Part shown: piece after piece, positions 36,635 through 46,878 of the stretch
Position numbering within the stretch: the stretch's first letter is position 1
Layout of the letters: the number at the start of each line of letters is the position of its first letter
Notes under the pieces: model-generated
What the model was told of the DNA's origin: nothing
Databases searched by the model: none
The model's input: the letters and a program-made list of their open reading frames with translations, nothing else
Position numbers and translations under genes: made by a program
DNA from: Acidobacteriota bacterium
Lineage (GTDB): Bacteria; Acidobacteriota; Blastocatellia; RBC074
Assembly: GCA_016710075.1 (NCBI GenBank)
Contig: JADJLO010000037.1
Span: forward strand, 124,001-188,000
Reading direction: 5' to 3'
Length of the DNA stretch: 64,000 nt

Positions 36635-38053
36635 CTATTTACAGCTATCAATTAAGCTGTTGATAAGTCTGTGGATATGCCCTTTCTGATCAATCAGTGT
36701 TGAAATCTTATTAATGCTGTGAATCACGGTTGTGTGATGTTTTCCCCCGAATTCACGTCCGATTTCCGGCAGGCTCGCCTTGGTCAAATTTTTGCAAAGA
36801 TACATTGCCACCTGACGCGGGAAGGTAATATTGCGTGTATTTGATTTTGATTTGATATCGGCGACTTTGAGATTGTAGTACTCGGCGACGACTTTTTGAA
36901 TCGATTCAATGGTGATGGCCCGCTCTTCTTCATCGATGATGTTTTTGAGGGCCTCCTGAGCGAGTGAGAGGCTGATAGGTTCGCCACGCAGCGATGATAA
37001 AGCGGTTAATCTGACGAGCGACCCCTCGAGTTCACGGATGTTTGATTTGATCTTGTTGGCGATAAAGAAAGCGACAGGATCAGGCAGTATGATCTTCTCG
37101 TTCTCGGCCTTTTTGCGAAGGATTGCCACCTTGGTTTCGAGATCCGGAGGCTGGATATCTGCAATGAGGCCCCATTCAAATCTGGAGTGGAGCCGTTCTT
37201 CAAGAGTCGGAATCTCCCTTGGAGGGCAATCGGATGAGATGACTATCTGCTTCTGGCCCTCGTAAAGGGCGTTGAAGGTGTGGAAGAATTCTTCCTGTGT
37301 CCGTTCCTTGCCTGCCATAAACTGAATGTCATCAATCAGCAGGACATCTATCGAGCGGTATTTTTCGCGAAAAGCGTTTGTTTGATCATATCTGATGGCA
37401 TTGATCAGTTCATTCATAAACTTCTCAGCCGAGAAATAGCAGAGTTTCAGGTGGCGGTTGATCTCTTTAACCCGATTACCGATGGCGCACATGAGGTGGG
37501 TTTTGCCCAGTCCCACACCACCATAAATATAGAGGGGGTTATAAGTCTTCGATGGCGCTTCAGCCACGGCCAGAGCGGCGGCGTGAGCGAACTGGTTGCT
37601 CGAACCGACCACGAAAGTCTCGAACGTGTATCTCTGATTGAGCGGAAGTTCCGTGAAAGAAGTTTCAGATGATTTTGTCTGAACAACCGGGGCTTGAACG
37701 GTTACCTTCTGATTCCCCAGGTTCGCAGTTGATTCGGCGCCATTCCTTGTTTCAGTGTATCCGGCCACGGCGTATTTCTCCTTGACGATATTTTCCTGAA
37801 TTGAACCATTGCTGCCAATTTCAAAATGTATCGACTTGCCTGATAAATCTGCTTCATCGAGAGATTCTTCCAGGATTTCACGATAGTTGTTGAGGATCCA
37901 GTCCTCGAAAACTCTGTCAGGCACACGCAGGCGAATGGAATTATGATCACTGCCGGCAAAGCTGATCGGCTTGAACCAGGTGGTAAAGCTTTCGTGGTTG
38001 ACCCGCTTTTCTACGGCCTTGAGAACTGTGTCCCAAAGGTTTCCATCGGTCAT
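36635..38053 (-). CDS. dnaA: Chromosomal replication initiator DnaA
   Basis: 472 residues. Domain I is at the N-terminus ('LWDTVLKAVEKRVNHESFTTWFKPISF'). The AAA+ domain has Walker A 'YGGVGLGKTHLMCAIGN' and Walker B 'VLLIDDIQFMAGKERTQEEFFHTFNAL', with 'LHSRFEWGLIADIQPPDLETKVAIL'. Domain IV carries the DNA-binding signature 'EIGREFGGKHHTTVIHSINKI'. The start at 38053 matches the family. It reads toward oriC and dnaN; box-like 9-mers in the origin may also autoregulate. Confidence 0.98.
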   Translation of the reverse strand: MTDGNLWDTVLKAVEKRVNHESFTTWFKPISFAGSDHNSIRLRVPDRVFEDWILNNYREILEESLDEADLSGKSIHFEIGSNGSIQENIVKEKYAVAGYTETRNGAESTANLGNQKVTVQAPVVQTKSSETSFTELPLNQRYTFETFVVGSSNQFAHAAALAVAEAPSKTYNPLYIYGGVGLGKTHLMCAIGNRVKEINRHLKLCYFSAEKFMNELINAIRYDQTNAFREKYRSIDVLLIDDIQFMAGKERTQEEFFHTFNALYEGQKQIVISSDCPPREIPTLEERLHSRFEWGLIADIQPPDLETKVAILRKKAENEKIILPDPVAFFIANKIKSNIRELEGSLVRLTALSSLRGEPISLSLAQEALKNIIDEEERAITIESIQKVVAEYYNLKVADIKSKSNTRNITFPRQVAMYLCKNLTKASLPEIGREFGGKHHTTVIHSINKISTLIDQKGHIHRLINSLIDSCK

Positions 38054-38478
38054 AAAATCATACCTGCCTGTGTCTCATTCTTCCCGCCGTTAACCCGGAC
38101 AATAGCATCAGATTCAACCAGTAAAAAAGACAAAACTATCCCTGTGAAAGTGCTACCTGCAACTTCCACCACAACATATTGTGTCTTGAATCCCGACTGG
38201 GTATGGCAGTAGTAAGTCCCGCAAAATCAGTAGTTTGTCTCTGTAAAGACTACTGTCTCTGAGGGTGTCGAAAGGTATCACATGGAAAATTTTCATGCAA
38301 GACATGGATCAGACATGAGTGATGAATTTTTATCAAAAAGATGAATTATTTTCTAAAGCCGTCATGACTTCCCAACAAAAGTCATAAAGTGCATAATCAC
38401 AAATGAAAAAAAGCTCCATGCAATTCCTGGATAGAATGCAGAGAAGAGTTTTTTGAATAAAGAGAATGAAAAATAAAA
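38054..38478. other. Intergenic region between divergent dnaA and amidase genes
   Basis: No gene is seen in these 425 bases. The right half is AT-rich. Small dyads are present: CACAA-catat-TTGTG-like near 38172-38185, cagtagt/actactg at 38230-38256, and atgactt/aagtcat near 38364-38385. The promoters of dnaA (leftward) and the amidase (rightward) should lie here, but I cannot place them with confidence. Confidence 0.5.
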
Positions 38479-39939
38479 ATGGAGATGAATGAAATGTCGA
38501 GCGAGAACATGAACATGAGAGAGATTGGATGGATGGATGCGACAGCGCAGGCTGAGCTGGTGCGGAAAAAAGAAGTGACGCCGGCTGAGATGATAGAAGC
38601 TGCGATTGAAAGAATCGAGCGGCTCAATCCTGATCTCAATGCAGTCATCACCAGGATGTATGATGAGGCGCGCAGTGAGGCGAAAGGAGCGATGATCGAA
38701 GGTCCATTTGCGGGAGTTCCATTTCTGCTCAAGGATCTGCAGGCTGCATACAATGGCGTGACGATGACGGCGGGGTCGAATTATTTGCGTAACTTCAAGC
38801 CGAACCTGGATACCGAGCTTGTCAAAAGATACAGGAAAGCCGGGTTGATAATTGTCGGCAAGACGAATACGCCGGAGTTCGGCATCTATCCGACGACCGA
38901 GCCTGAGGCGTTTGGGAGGACGAAGAATCCCTGGGATACGACGCGGACAACCGGAGGATCAAGCGGAGGCTCAGCCGCGGCGGTGGCATCGGGAATGGTG
39001 GCGCTGGCGCATGCGAATGATGGAGGCGGTTCGATCAGAATCCCTGCTTCGTGCTGCGGTCTGTTCGGTTTGAAGCCGACAAGGGCGCGCAATCCACTGG
39101 GGCCGCATTTCGGTGATGTCTTCAGCGGGCTGGTCGCTGAGCATGCCGTGACGCGCAGCGTGCGAGACAGTGCGGCCCTGCTTGATGCAACAGCCGGGCC
39201 TGACGTCGGAGATCCCTATTACGCTCCGCCGCAGGCGAGACCTTTCGTCGATGAGATCGGCGCCAAACCCGGCAGGCTCAAAATAGCTTTCACGACGACT
39301 GCCTCAACTGGAGTTCCGGTGCATCCGGATTGCGTTGCCGCGGTCATGGATGCGGCAAAACTATGCGAAGAACTCGGGCATGAAGTCGAAGAGGCCGCGC
39401 CGCAGTTAAATGGAGAGATGCTGACAAAGGCTTTCATGGTGATTTGGTCGGCGGGAAATGCATGGACGATAGATAGTTTGTCTCTCGCAGTGGGGCGACA
39501 ACCCGGGAAGGAAGAGCTTGAAGCGGCGACATGGGCTCTGGTTGAGATGGGAAGAAAACAGAGCGGGCCGGCATATCTGATGGCCGTTCAGACGCTTCAG
39601 ATCTTTTCGCGCCACGTTGCGAGGTTTATGGAGAAGTACGATGTCATGTTGACGCCGACGCTGGCAGAGCCTCCGGTACCGCTCGGCACATTCGATTCGA
39701 CTGCGGAGAATCCCATGGCCGGAATGCGGCGTTCGGCTTTGTTCGCTCCGTTCACTCCGATTTGCAATGCCACCGGTCAGCCCGCGATGTCTGTGCCACT
39801 CTACTGGAACGGCGAAGGTCTGCCGGTCGGAGCACATTTCATCGGCAGGTTCGGCGATGAAGCGACGCTCTTCAGACTGGCTTCTCAGCTCGAAGCAGCG
39901 AGACCCTGGGCTCATCGTCGTCCCGGAGTTTCGGCTTAA
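38479..39939 (+). CDS. Amidase (amidase-signature family)
   Basis: 486 residues. The Ser-cisSer-Lys triad context is present: Lys in 'PFLLKDLQAAYNG', 'TTGGSSGGSAAAVASGMVALAHANDGGGSIRIPASCCGLFGLKPTR' with the two serines. The pattern resembles 6-aminohexanoate-cyclic-dimer hydrolase-type amidases. No signal peptide, so cytosolic; no GatC partner nearby, so it is not a tRNA amidotransferase. Several Met codons near the start leave the exact N-terminus open. Confidence 0.9.
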   Translation: MEMNEMSSENMNMREIGWMDATAQAELVRKKEVTPAEMIEAAIERIERLNPDLNAVITRMYDEARSEAKGAMIEGPFAGVPFLLKDLQAAYNGVTMTAGSNYLRNFKPNLDTELVKRYRKAGLIIVGKTNTPEFGIYPTTEPEAFGRTKNPWDTTRTTGGSSGGSAAAVASGMVALAHANDGGGSIRIPASCCGLFGLKPTRARNPLGPHFGDVFSGLVAEHAVTRSVRDSAALLDATAGPDVGDPYYAPPQARPFVDEIGAKPGRLKIAFTTTASTGVPVHPDCVAAVMDAAKLCEELGHEVEEAAPQLNGEMLTKAFMVIWSAGNAWTIDSLSLAVGRQPGKEELEAATWALVEMGRKQSGPAYLMAVQTLQIFSRHVARFMEKYDVMLTPTLAEPPVPLGTFDSTAENPMAGMRRSALFAPFTPICNATGQPAMSVPLYWNGEGLPVGAHFIGRFGDEATLFRLASQLEAARPWAHRRPGVSA

Positions 39940-39956
39940 GGATTAAGGTGAATGAT

Positions 39957-41900
39957 ATGGGTGAAAAGAAGACTGCACCATTCGGCTCCTGGAAATCTCC
40001 AATCACCTCGGACCTGATTGTTTCCGGTTCAATAGGACTCGGGCAGATTGCAATCGATGGAGACGACATCTACTGGATAGAGTCCCGCCCCTCTGAAAAA
40101 GGTCGTAACGTAATTATCAGGTACGGCAGTAATGGGGAGCTGACAGAGATGACTCCGCATCCATACAATGCGAGAACCAGGGTTCATGAGTATGGCGGAG
40201 GGAGTTACATCGTGCATCGTGGGGCGCTCTTCTTTTCGAACTTCACGGATCAGCGGATATACCGTGTGGAAGCGGGCGAGGAGCCGGTTCCAGTGACGCT
40301 GGAGGGCGACTTCCGATACGCCGATGGAGTGATCGATGATCGGCATAACAGGATCATCTGTGTCCGGGAAGATCATTCCAATCACTCGTTGAATCCCGCG
40401 GTTGAAGCCGTCAATACGATTGCCGGCATAAGCCTCGATGGTTCGGGTGAAGTGAGGATCCTTGCGGAGGGCCGTGATTTCTATTCCTCGCCAAGGTTAA
40501 GCCCTGACGGCCGTTATCTTGCATTCCTCACGTGGAATCATCCGAATATGCCATGGGATGGGTCAGACCTGTGGGTCGCCGAGATCGATGTAGCAGGAGA
40601 TTTCAAGAATATAGAGCACATTGCCGGCGGTGAACGGGAGTCGATCTTTCAACCGGAATGGTCGCCCGATGGAATTCTCTATTTCGTTTCCGACAGAAAT
40701 AACTGGTGGAACATATACCGTCGAAGGGACGGCCGTGTAGAGCCGGTATGCGAAATGGAAGCCGAGTTCGGTTTGCCGCAATGGGTCTTCGGGATGTCCA
40801 CCTATGCTTTCGAATCGGAAGACCGGATCATCTGCACTTATACCCAAAACGGGTTTTCACAACTCGCGATGCTCGACACGTCGACGGGAACAATCGATAA
40901 GATCGAGACCGAATTTTCAAGAATCGAAGGAGTTTGCGCGAGAGGAAAGCAGGTAGCTTTTATGGCCGGATGCCCTGCTGATCCAACCTCGATCGTCAGC
41001 TTCAATACCGGCGACAGAACTATAAATAAACTTCGACTCTCGAACGAATTGAAGATCGATCCCGGTTATATTTCGGTGCCGCAGCCAGTTGAGTTCCCTA
41101 CTGAAAATGGGCTGACGGCGCACGCCTTCTTCTATCCGGCGGTGAACAAGGACTTCAAAGCGCCTGCTCAAGAAAAATCTCCGCTGCTGGTGATGATACA
41201 CGGAGGCCCGACGGCGGCGGCCTCGCCGGTCTTCAGGCTGGGCATTCAATACTGGACAAGCCGCGGAATTGCCGTGCTGGATGTGAATTATGGCGGCAGC
41301 ACCGGATATGGGCGCAGTTATCGCGAAAGACTCAAAGGGGAATGGGGAGTTGTCGATGTTGACGACTGCGTCAATGGAGCCAGTTATCTGGTCAGACAGG
41401 GACTGGTCGACGGCGATCGGCTGGCAATCACCGGAGGAAGCGCCGGCGGATACACGACGCTCTGCGCCCTGACGTTTCGCAATCTCTTCAAGGCCGGTGC
41501 GAGCCATTACGGCGTAAGCGATCTTGCAGCGCTCGAAGTGGACACTCATAAATTCGAGTCGCGATATACACACAGCCTTGTGGCTCCATACCCTGAGAGG
41601 GCGGATCTCTATCGTGAGCGTTCTCCGATCAATCACACCGACAGGCTTTCCGCCCCCGTCATCTTCTTTCAGGGACTCGACGACAAGGTCGTGCCGCCGA
41701 ATCAGGCCGAGATAATGGTTGACGCTTTGCGGGAAAAGAAGCTGCCTGTCGCCTACGTTGCCTTTGAAGGGGAGCAGCACGGATTCCGTCAGGCGGCCAA
41801 CATCAAGCGTGCTCTCGATGGCGAATTCTATTTCTACTCGCGGGTTTTCGGCTTCGCGCCCTCTGAGAATATCGAGCCGGTCGAAATAGAGAATCTCTGA
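39957..41900 (+). CDS. S9 family prolyl oligopeptidase-like peptidase
   Basis: 647 residues from the ATG at 39957 (aaggtg just upstream; an in-frame GTG lies at 39948). The N-terminal beta-propeller (about 30-390) includes WD40-like turns such as 'SPRLSPDGRYLAFLTWNHPNMPWDGSDLWV' and 'FQPEWSPDGILYFVSDRNNWWNIYR'. The C-terminal hydrolase domain has 'MIHGGPT', the nucleophile in 'TGGSAGGYTTL', Asp in 'FQGLDDKVVPP' and His in 'EGEQHGFR'. An acylaminoacyl- or dipeptidyl-peptidase of the S9C type, probably cytosolic. It follows the amidase closely and may share its transcript. Confidence 0.93.
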   Translation: MGEKKTAPFGSWKSPITSDLIVSGSIGLGQIAIDGDDIYWIESRPSEKGRNVIIRYGSNGELTEMTPHPYNARTRVHEYGGGSYIVHRGALFFSNFTDQRIYRVEAGEEPVPVTLEGDFRYADGVIDDRHNRIICVREDHSNHSLNPAVEAVNTIAGISLDGSGEVRILAEGRDFYSSPRLSPDGRYLAFLTWNHPNMPWDGSDLWVAEIDVAGDFKNIEHIAGGERESIFQPEWSPDGILYFVSDRNNWWNIYRRRDGRVEPVCEMEAEFGLPQWVFGMSTYAFESEDRIICTYTQNGFSQLAMLDTSTGTIDKIETEFSRIEGVCARGKQVAFMAGCPADPTSIVSFNTGDRTINKLRLSNELKIDPGYISVPQPVEFPTENGLTAHAFFYPAVNKDFKAPAQEKSPLLVMIHGGPTAAASPVFRLGIQYWTSRGIAVLDVNYGGSTGYGRSYRERLKGEWGVVDVDDCVNGASYLVRQGLVDGDRLAITGGSAGGYTTLCALTFRNLFKAGASHYGVSDLAALEVDTHKFESRYTHSLVAPYPERADLYRERSPINHTDRLSAPVIFFQGLDDKVVPPNQAEIMVDALREKKLPVAYVAFEGEQHGFRQAANIKRALDGEFYFYSRVFGFAPSENIEPVEIENL

Positions 41901-41916
41901 CAATCAGGCATCTGGC

Positions 41917-43200
41917 TCAGCGAAACAGAAGCACTCCCTGACCGTTGCTGAAGATGCCGGCGATGCAGCCAGTCATGAGTGTAGCCAGAGTCGATGCCAG
42001 AAGAGCGCGAAATCCGAGAGACGCCAGATCATCGCGCCGGGAAGGAACCAGCGCCGCCGTCCCGCCGACAAAGATCGCCATCGATGCTACGTGGGCGAAT
42101 CCGCACAGCGCATAACTCAGGATGACCACACTTCTCGGATCCTGCAACTGGCCCGAAGCCGTCATCTGGGCCAGATCCTGATAAGAAACTACCTCCGTCA
42201 GGATGACTCTCTCTCCAAGCAGTTTGGCCGCTTCGGAAAGATCCGCCCGTGCAATACCCAGTAATGCGACCAGCGGATAGAAGATCCATGAAAGGATCTT
42301 TACCAGGGTTACGGGTTCTGCCATTCCAATCCACCTGCTGGGCAATGCCAGCAGCTTATCGACCAGCGACATCAGCCCGAGCATGGCTATCAGCAGAGCC
42401 GAGATTCCAGCCACCAGCTTGACCCCGTCCATTGCCCCGTTGATGATCGCGCTCATGAGATTGCCCGATCTCATCGCGGGATCTTCCGGAGGAATATCGG
42501 AAATGGTCTCGGGAATCTCTTTTTCAGGCAGCAGAAGTTTGGACATGACCACGACTGCGGGAATCGAAATAATCGAAGCCGATATGAGATGGCCGGCTAT
42601 CTGGGGGAAAGTTTTGTTGAGGAATGCGACATAGATTCCCAGCGTCGTCGAGGCGACAGTGCCCATCCCGGAGCTGAGAATCAAGAGTATTTCGGATCTG
42701 GTCAGCCTTTCGAGATACGGTCTGATCACCAGAGCCGATTCGACTCCGACGAAAATGTTGGCGGCGCCGCATAACGATTCAGCGCCGCTGATTCCCATGG
42801 TCTTGTGAAAAATCCTGGCGAAGAATCTGACGACTATCTGCAAAACACGCAGATGATAAAGCGCCGCTGTCAGCGCCGAGAAGAAGATGGCGATGGGCAG
42901 CGCCTGAAACAGCAGGATGAATCCCACCGATCCTGCCTCGCCCGGCCCTGCCGCGAGCGGACCGAACAGAAAAAGCGACCCGCTCTTTGATACTTCCAGC
43001 AGGGCATTGAATGCATCATTGAGCCACAGGAAAACCCGCTGCGAACCGGGCACCCTGAAGACCAGCAGGCCTATCATCAATTGAAGTCCCAGACCCCAGA
43101 TTATTGTCTTCTTTTTGACAGCACTCCGGTCGGTCGATAACAGCCAGGCGATTGCGGTCAATGCCAGAAATCCGCCAAATGAAATCAGGTGATAAATCAT
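41917..43200 (-). CDS. Concentrative nucleoside transporter (CNT/NupC family)
   Basis: 427 residues with about ten membrane segments. The core motifs 'ESLCGAANIFVGVESALVIRPYLERLTRSEILLILSSGMGTVASTTLGIYV' and 'LSYALCGFAHVASMAIFVGG' match the CNT substrate and ion site (the usual 'NIFVGQTEAPL' is 'NIFVGVESALV'). Members import nucleosides with H+ or Na+. It is divergent from the usual Gln-Thr signature, so substrate specificity may differ. It converges with the S9 peptidase gene and follows the GH13 gene. Confidence 0.87.
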   Translation of the reverse strand: MIYHLISFGGFLALTAIAWLLSTDRSAVKKKTIIWGLGLQLMIGLLVFRVPGSQRVFLWLNDAFNALLEVSKSGSLFLFGPLAAGPGEAGSVGFILLFQALPIAIFFSALTAALYHLRVLQIVVRFFARIFHKTMGISGAESLCGAANIFVGVESALVIRPYLERLTRSEILLILSSGMGTVASTTLGIYVAFLNKTFPQIAGHLISASIISIPAVVVMSKLLLPEKEIPETISDIPPEDPAMRSGNLMSAIINGAMDGVKLVAGISALLIAMLGLMSLVDKLLALPSRWIGMAEPVTLVKILSWIFYPLVALLGIARADLSEAAKLLGERVILTEVVSYQDLAQMTASGQLQDPRSVVILSYALCGFAHVASMAIFVGGTAALVPSRRDDLASLGFRALLASTLATLMTGCIAGIFSNGQGVLLFR

Positions 43201-43221
43201 CGTTGTAATCTCTTATGTAGT

Positions 43222-44646
43222 CTAGCGTAGTGATCTGTGGAACAAGCGGAAACCCCAGGCATCGAGCGAGACGGCAGGCAAAGCGGATTTTGTGACACTT
43301 CCCTTCCTCTCCTGATCCGTCTTTTCCATGGAATCCGCGTAGATGTCGGGGGTTATCTCTGAGAACTCTGATCCGGCGCCTGCTTCAACAGTGCCTCTGA
43401 AGGAGCGGTTTGAAAGATTGATCACGACCAGAATTTCTTCATAACCGTCGCGCCGCACGAAGCTGACGATGCGATCCTCGTCCGAATTGCTGATCCATTC
43501 GACGCTTCCCTGCCGCAGGACATTGTATTTATGCCGCATCGAGATGATCTGATTGTAAAACCTCTTGAATTCCGGGCGGCGTTCGGATGTTTTCCAGAAG
43601 ACAGGCAACCGCTCGAATAGCGCAGGGGCTCCTGATTCGGTGGCATCGCCTGCCTCCATTCCGTTGTAGAGGAGAGGTACGCCGTCGAGTGTAAACATGA
43701 GCGCTGATGCCGCCAGTGCTCCACGCTCGCCGAAATAACCGATGGCCCTCTTCTCATCGTGATTGTCCGAGAAGCGCAGATGCAGAGCGCCTTGCGGTGA
43801 CATCGATCTTTCCTTCTTCCAGTCTTCCCGAAAAGCCGAAGCCGGCCTGCCTTTGGTGATGATGTCGGCCATTGTGTGATGAAGAATCCACGAATAATCC
43901 AAATCGAAAGCTCTGACCAGCAGGTCCGGCTGATCCCATTCCGCAAGCATAACCATATCTTTTTTGACTTTTTCCAGTTCCGGCCTTGCCTCTTCCCAGA
44001 AGTCTGTGGGCACAAGACCAGCGACATCGCATCGATACCCGTCAAGATCGAATTCTCGGAGCCAGAATTTAAGCATCTCGATCATGTACTTGCGCAGTTC
44101 GCGATTGTTGTAATCGAGCGCCGCCACATCGCTCCAGTCGAATGGCGAGAGAATGTTCCCTTTCGCATCGCGTTTGTAAAACTCTGGATCCTTCATCATC
44201 ACGCTGTCCCAGGAAGTGTGATTGGCGACCACGTCAATGATGATTTTCAGCCCGCGTTTATGGGCTTCAGTGATCAGTCTCCTGAAATCGTCCCGCGACC
44301 CGTAATCCGGATTGACGGCGTAATAATCCCGGACTGCGTAAGGGCTGCCAATGGTTCCCTTCTTCTTCTCGATGCCGGATGGGTGTACCGGCATCAGCCA
44401 GATGATGGTCACCCCAAGAGATTTCAACTCATCCAGGCGCTCTGTGATTCCATTGAAATTCCCCGCTTGCGAAAATATCCGCGGATTGAGCTCATAAATC
44501 ACCGCATCCCGTATCCAGGATGGGACCTGTCGGGCTTTCTCCTTTGAAAAATCCCGTGTTTGAGCCGGCACCGATATTCTCAATACGGCAACAATCGTTG
44601 CTGATGACACCAGAAAGATATAGAAAAAAGATAGAAATGATTTCAT
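43222..44646 (-). CDS. Exported alpha-amylase family (GH13) enzyme
   Basis: 474 residues with an N-terminal signal peptide ('FLSFFYIFLVSSATIVAVL'). The catalytic barrel has conserved regions 'IIIDVVANHTSWDS' (I), 'GYRCDVAGLVP' (II, nucleophile Asp), 'MLAEWDQPD' (III, acid/base Glu) and 'LRFSDNHDEKRA' (IV, Asp). A C-terminal beta domain is present. Specificity cannot be set from these motifs, though a maltodextrin-acting enzyme is likely. The ATG at 44646 is preferred to the TTG two codons upstream. Confidence 0.92.
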   Translation of the reverse strand: MKSFLSFFYIFLVSSATIVAVLRISVPAQTRDFSKEKARQVPSWIRDAVIYELNPRIFSQAGNFNGITERLDELKSLGVTIIWLMPVHPSGIEKKKGTIGSPYAVRDYYAVNPDYGSRDDFRRLITEAHKRGLKIIIDVVANHTSWDSVMMKDPEFYKRDAKGNILSPFDWSDVAALDYNNRELRKYMIEMLKFWLREFDLDGYRCDVAGLVPTDFWEEARPELEKVKKDMVMLAEWDQPDLLVRAFDLDYSWILHHTMADIITKGRPASAFREDWKKERSMSPQGALHLRFSDNHDEKRAIGYFGERGALAASALMFTLDGVPLLYNGMEAGDATESGAPALFERLPVFWKTSERRPEFKRFYNQIISMRHKYNVLRQGSVEWISNSDEDRIVSFVRRDGYEEILVVINLSNRSFRGTVEAGAGSEFSEITPDIYADSMEKTDQERKGSVTKSALPAVSLDAWGFRLFHRSLR

Positions 44647-44776
44647 GATCAATATTCCCGCGATAATTCACCGAGTTTCGGTTTAGTCGCTTTCTTGCAA
44701 TATTAACGAAGTGTGTGGGAAGCTACATTGCCAAACTGCAGGGAGAAACTATCAGAAACTATAAGGATACTCAAAA

Positions 44777-45520
44777 GTGATTTTGAAGGTCTTCCACAAT
44801 AAAATCGACCTTGGCGATGCGGCAGCAGCGCAGGCTGCGATCGCCATCAAAAAAGCGATTTCCTGGAAAGGAAAGGCGAGGATCATCGCGGCGACTGGCG
44901 CCTCTCAATTCGAATTTCTGGATGCCCTGATTCGGGATAAGGAGATCGACTGGAAGAGCGTGGAGATGTTTCATCTGGATGAATATGTCGGGCTGCCGGT
45001 TGGGCATCCGGCGAGTTTCAGGAAGTATCTGATAGAACGGTTGATCGAGCCGGCGGGCATCGGGAATTACCATCTGCTCGACGGCGAATCCGATCCCGGT
45101 GATGTCTGCCGGCGAACCGGAGAATTGATCGGCGCCGAACCTGTCGACGTTGCCTTTGTCGGCATCGGCGAGAACGGGCATCTGGCTTTCAATGACCCTC
45201 CGGCCGACTTCGACACCGAGCACCCTTACATCATCGTCAATCTCGATGAAGCATGCCGCCGCCAGCAGGTTGGCGAAGGCTGGTTTGCCGCTATCGACGA
45301 TGTTCCGAAACAGGCGATCTCCATGTCGATCAGGCAGATCCTCAAATCAAAGGAGATAATCTGCGTTGTCCCGGATACCCGCAAAGCCCGCGCGGTAAAG
45401 GATTGCCTCGAAGGAGATATCTCCCCGCTTCACCCGGCATCGATACTGCAATCTCATGGTGATACGACTGTCTATCTGGATAAGGACTCTTCCTCCCTTG
45501 TCAGATCGGTCTCTTATTAA
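44777..45520 (+). CDS. nagB: Glucosamine-6-phosphate deaminase
   Basis: 247 residues. 'MFHLDEYVGLPVGHPASFRKYL' contains the catalytic Asp region and 'VDVAFVGIGENGHLAFNDPPADFDTEHP' the conserved His. It converts glucosamine 6-phosphate to fructose 6-phosphate and ammonia. The start is GTG with aagga upstream. No nagA or nagE neighbour is seen; it diverges from the GH13 gene. Confidence 0.93.
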   Translation: MILKVFHNKIDLGDAAAAQAAIAIKKAISWKGKARIIAATGASQFEFLDALIRDKEIDWKSVEMFHLDEYVGLPVGHPASFRKYLIERLIEPAGIGNYHLLDGESDPGDVCRRTGELIGAEPVDVAFVGIGENGHLAFNDPPADFDTEHPYIIVNLDEACRRQQVGEGWFAAIDDVPKQAISMSIRQILKSKEIICVVPDTRKARAVKDCLEGDISPLHPASILQSHGDTTVYLDKDSSSLVRSVSY

Positions 45521-45657
45521 ACAGATTTGATTTTATTATTATGATCAAAAAAGTCTCCTGCATTATACTTTTGTCCTGACAGTTTTTTACGCTGCTCTTT
45601 CTTATTATGGTAACCATCAAAAGTTCGGGACAGCAGAAAACAAACGGTAAAACAACG

Positions 45658-46867
45658 ATGCAGGAAGTCAGAATTATCACGCTGGATCCCGGGCATTTTC
45701 ACGCGGCACTGGTTCAGAAAGAGATGTATCCGGGAGTTTCGCCGAAGGTTCAAGTATACGCGCCTTTGGGATTCGATCTGACCGAGCATCTGAACAGAAT
45801 TTCACGTTACAATCTTCGCCGTGATAATCCCACCGGATGGGAGCTTGAGATTCACACCGGACCGGACTTTCTCGAACGAATGCTGCGCGAAAAGGCGGGC
45901 AATGTCGTTGTCATTTCGGGCCGGAATCAGGATAAGATTCAAAAGATAAAAGCCTCTGTCGATGCGGGTATGAGCGTCCTCGTCGACAAACCATGGATCA
46001 TCAGCCACGGGGATTTCTCCAAACTTGAATCCACTCTCGATGCCGCCGAAAAAAACCGAGTCATCGCATACGACATAATGACCGAGCGTTATGAGATAAC
46101 GACCATGCTGCAGAAGGAATTGCTCCACGCCCCCGATGTTTTCGGCGAATTGACCAGAGGGAATGAATCGGAGCCGGCGGTCTATTTCGAAAGCGTTCAT
46201 CATATTCTGAAGATTGTTTCTGGTGCGCCCAATCTCAGGCCGGCATGGTTTTTCGATGTCAGACAGCAGGGGGAAGGAGTGGCCGATGTCGGGACTCATC
46301 TCGCAGATCTCGCGCAGTGGATGATCTTTCCCGAGCAGGCCATCGATTATCGTAAGGATATTCAAGTGCTTTCAGCGAAGAGATGGCCGACGGTCTTGTC
46401 GCTGATGAGTTCAAGCGGGTGACGAACGAACCGCACTTCCCTGGTTTTCTCGCGTCCAATCGAAAAACGAGAGGCTGGATTATTACTGCAACGGATCGAT
46501 GACCTGGAAGCTTCGCGGCTTTCATATCAAGATGGATGTGATCTGGAATTACGAAGCCCCGCCGGGCGGAGGAGATACTCACGTGGCTGTTTTCCGCGGG
46601 ACGAAATCCCGGCTCGAATCCGCCAGGGCAAGGATCAAAACTGGCGCACCGAACTACCCCGGCACAGGGTTTATTGATCAGGGCGACAGGATCAGGATCA
46701 CCTTTCCTGATAACTATCGCGATGGTCACGAAGCTCACTTTGCGCAGGTAACCAAACGATTTCTGGAATATCTGAGAAACCCGAAAGCGATTCCAGCCTG
46801 GGAGAAATCAAACATGCTCGCCAAGTATTACACGACCACCAAAGGTCTTGAGCTGAGTTATCGATAG
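45658..46867 (+). pseudogene. Gfo/Idh/MocA-type oxidoreductase, two one-base frameshifts
   Basis: The frame to 46422 encodes 'VRIITLDPGHFHAALVQKEMYPG', 'VVVISGRNQDKIQKIKASVDAGMSVLVDKPWIIS' and 'GEGVADVGTHLADLAQWMIFP'. It then shifts twice. Adding one base in 'ctgatgag' (46402-46409) gives 'LDEFKRVTNEPHFPGFLASN', and adding one A to the A5 run (46463-46467) gives 'RKNERLDYYCNGSMTWKLRGFHIKMDVIWNYEAPPGGGDTHVAVFRGTKSRLE' to 46867. The repaired gene is about 403 residues with the putative-oxidoreductase C-terminal domain. Substrate unknown. An in-frame ATG lies upstream at 45607. A pseudogene or sequence error. Confidence 0.87.
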
Positions 46868-46878
46868 TTAAAAAAAAT

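Noticed and set aside
40917..41903. 328-codon antisense frame in the S9 peptidase
   Set aside because: Mirror of the hydrolase domain with no start signal or motif.
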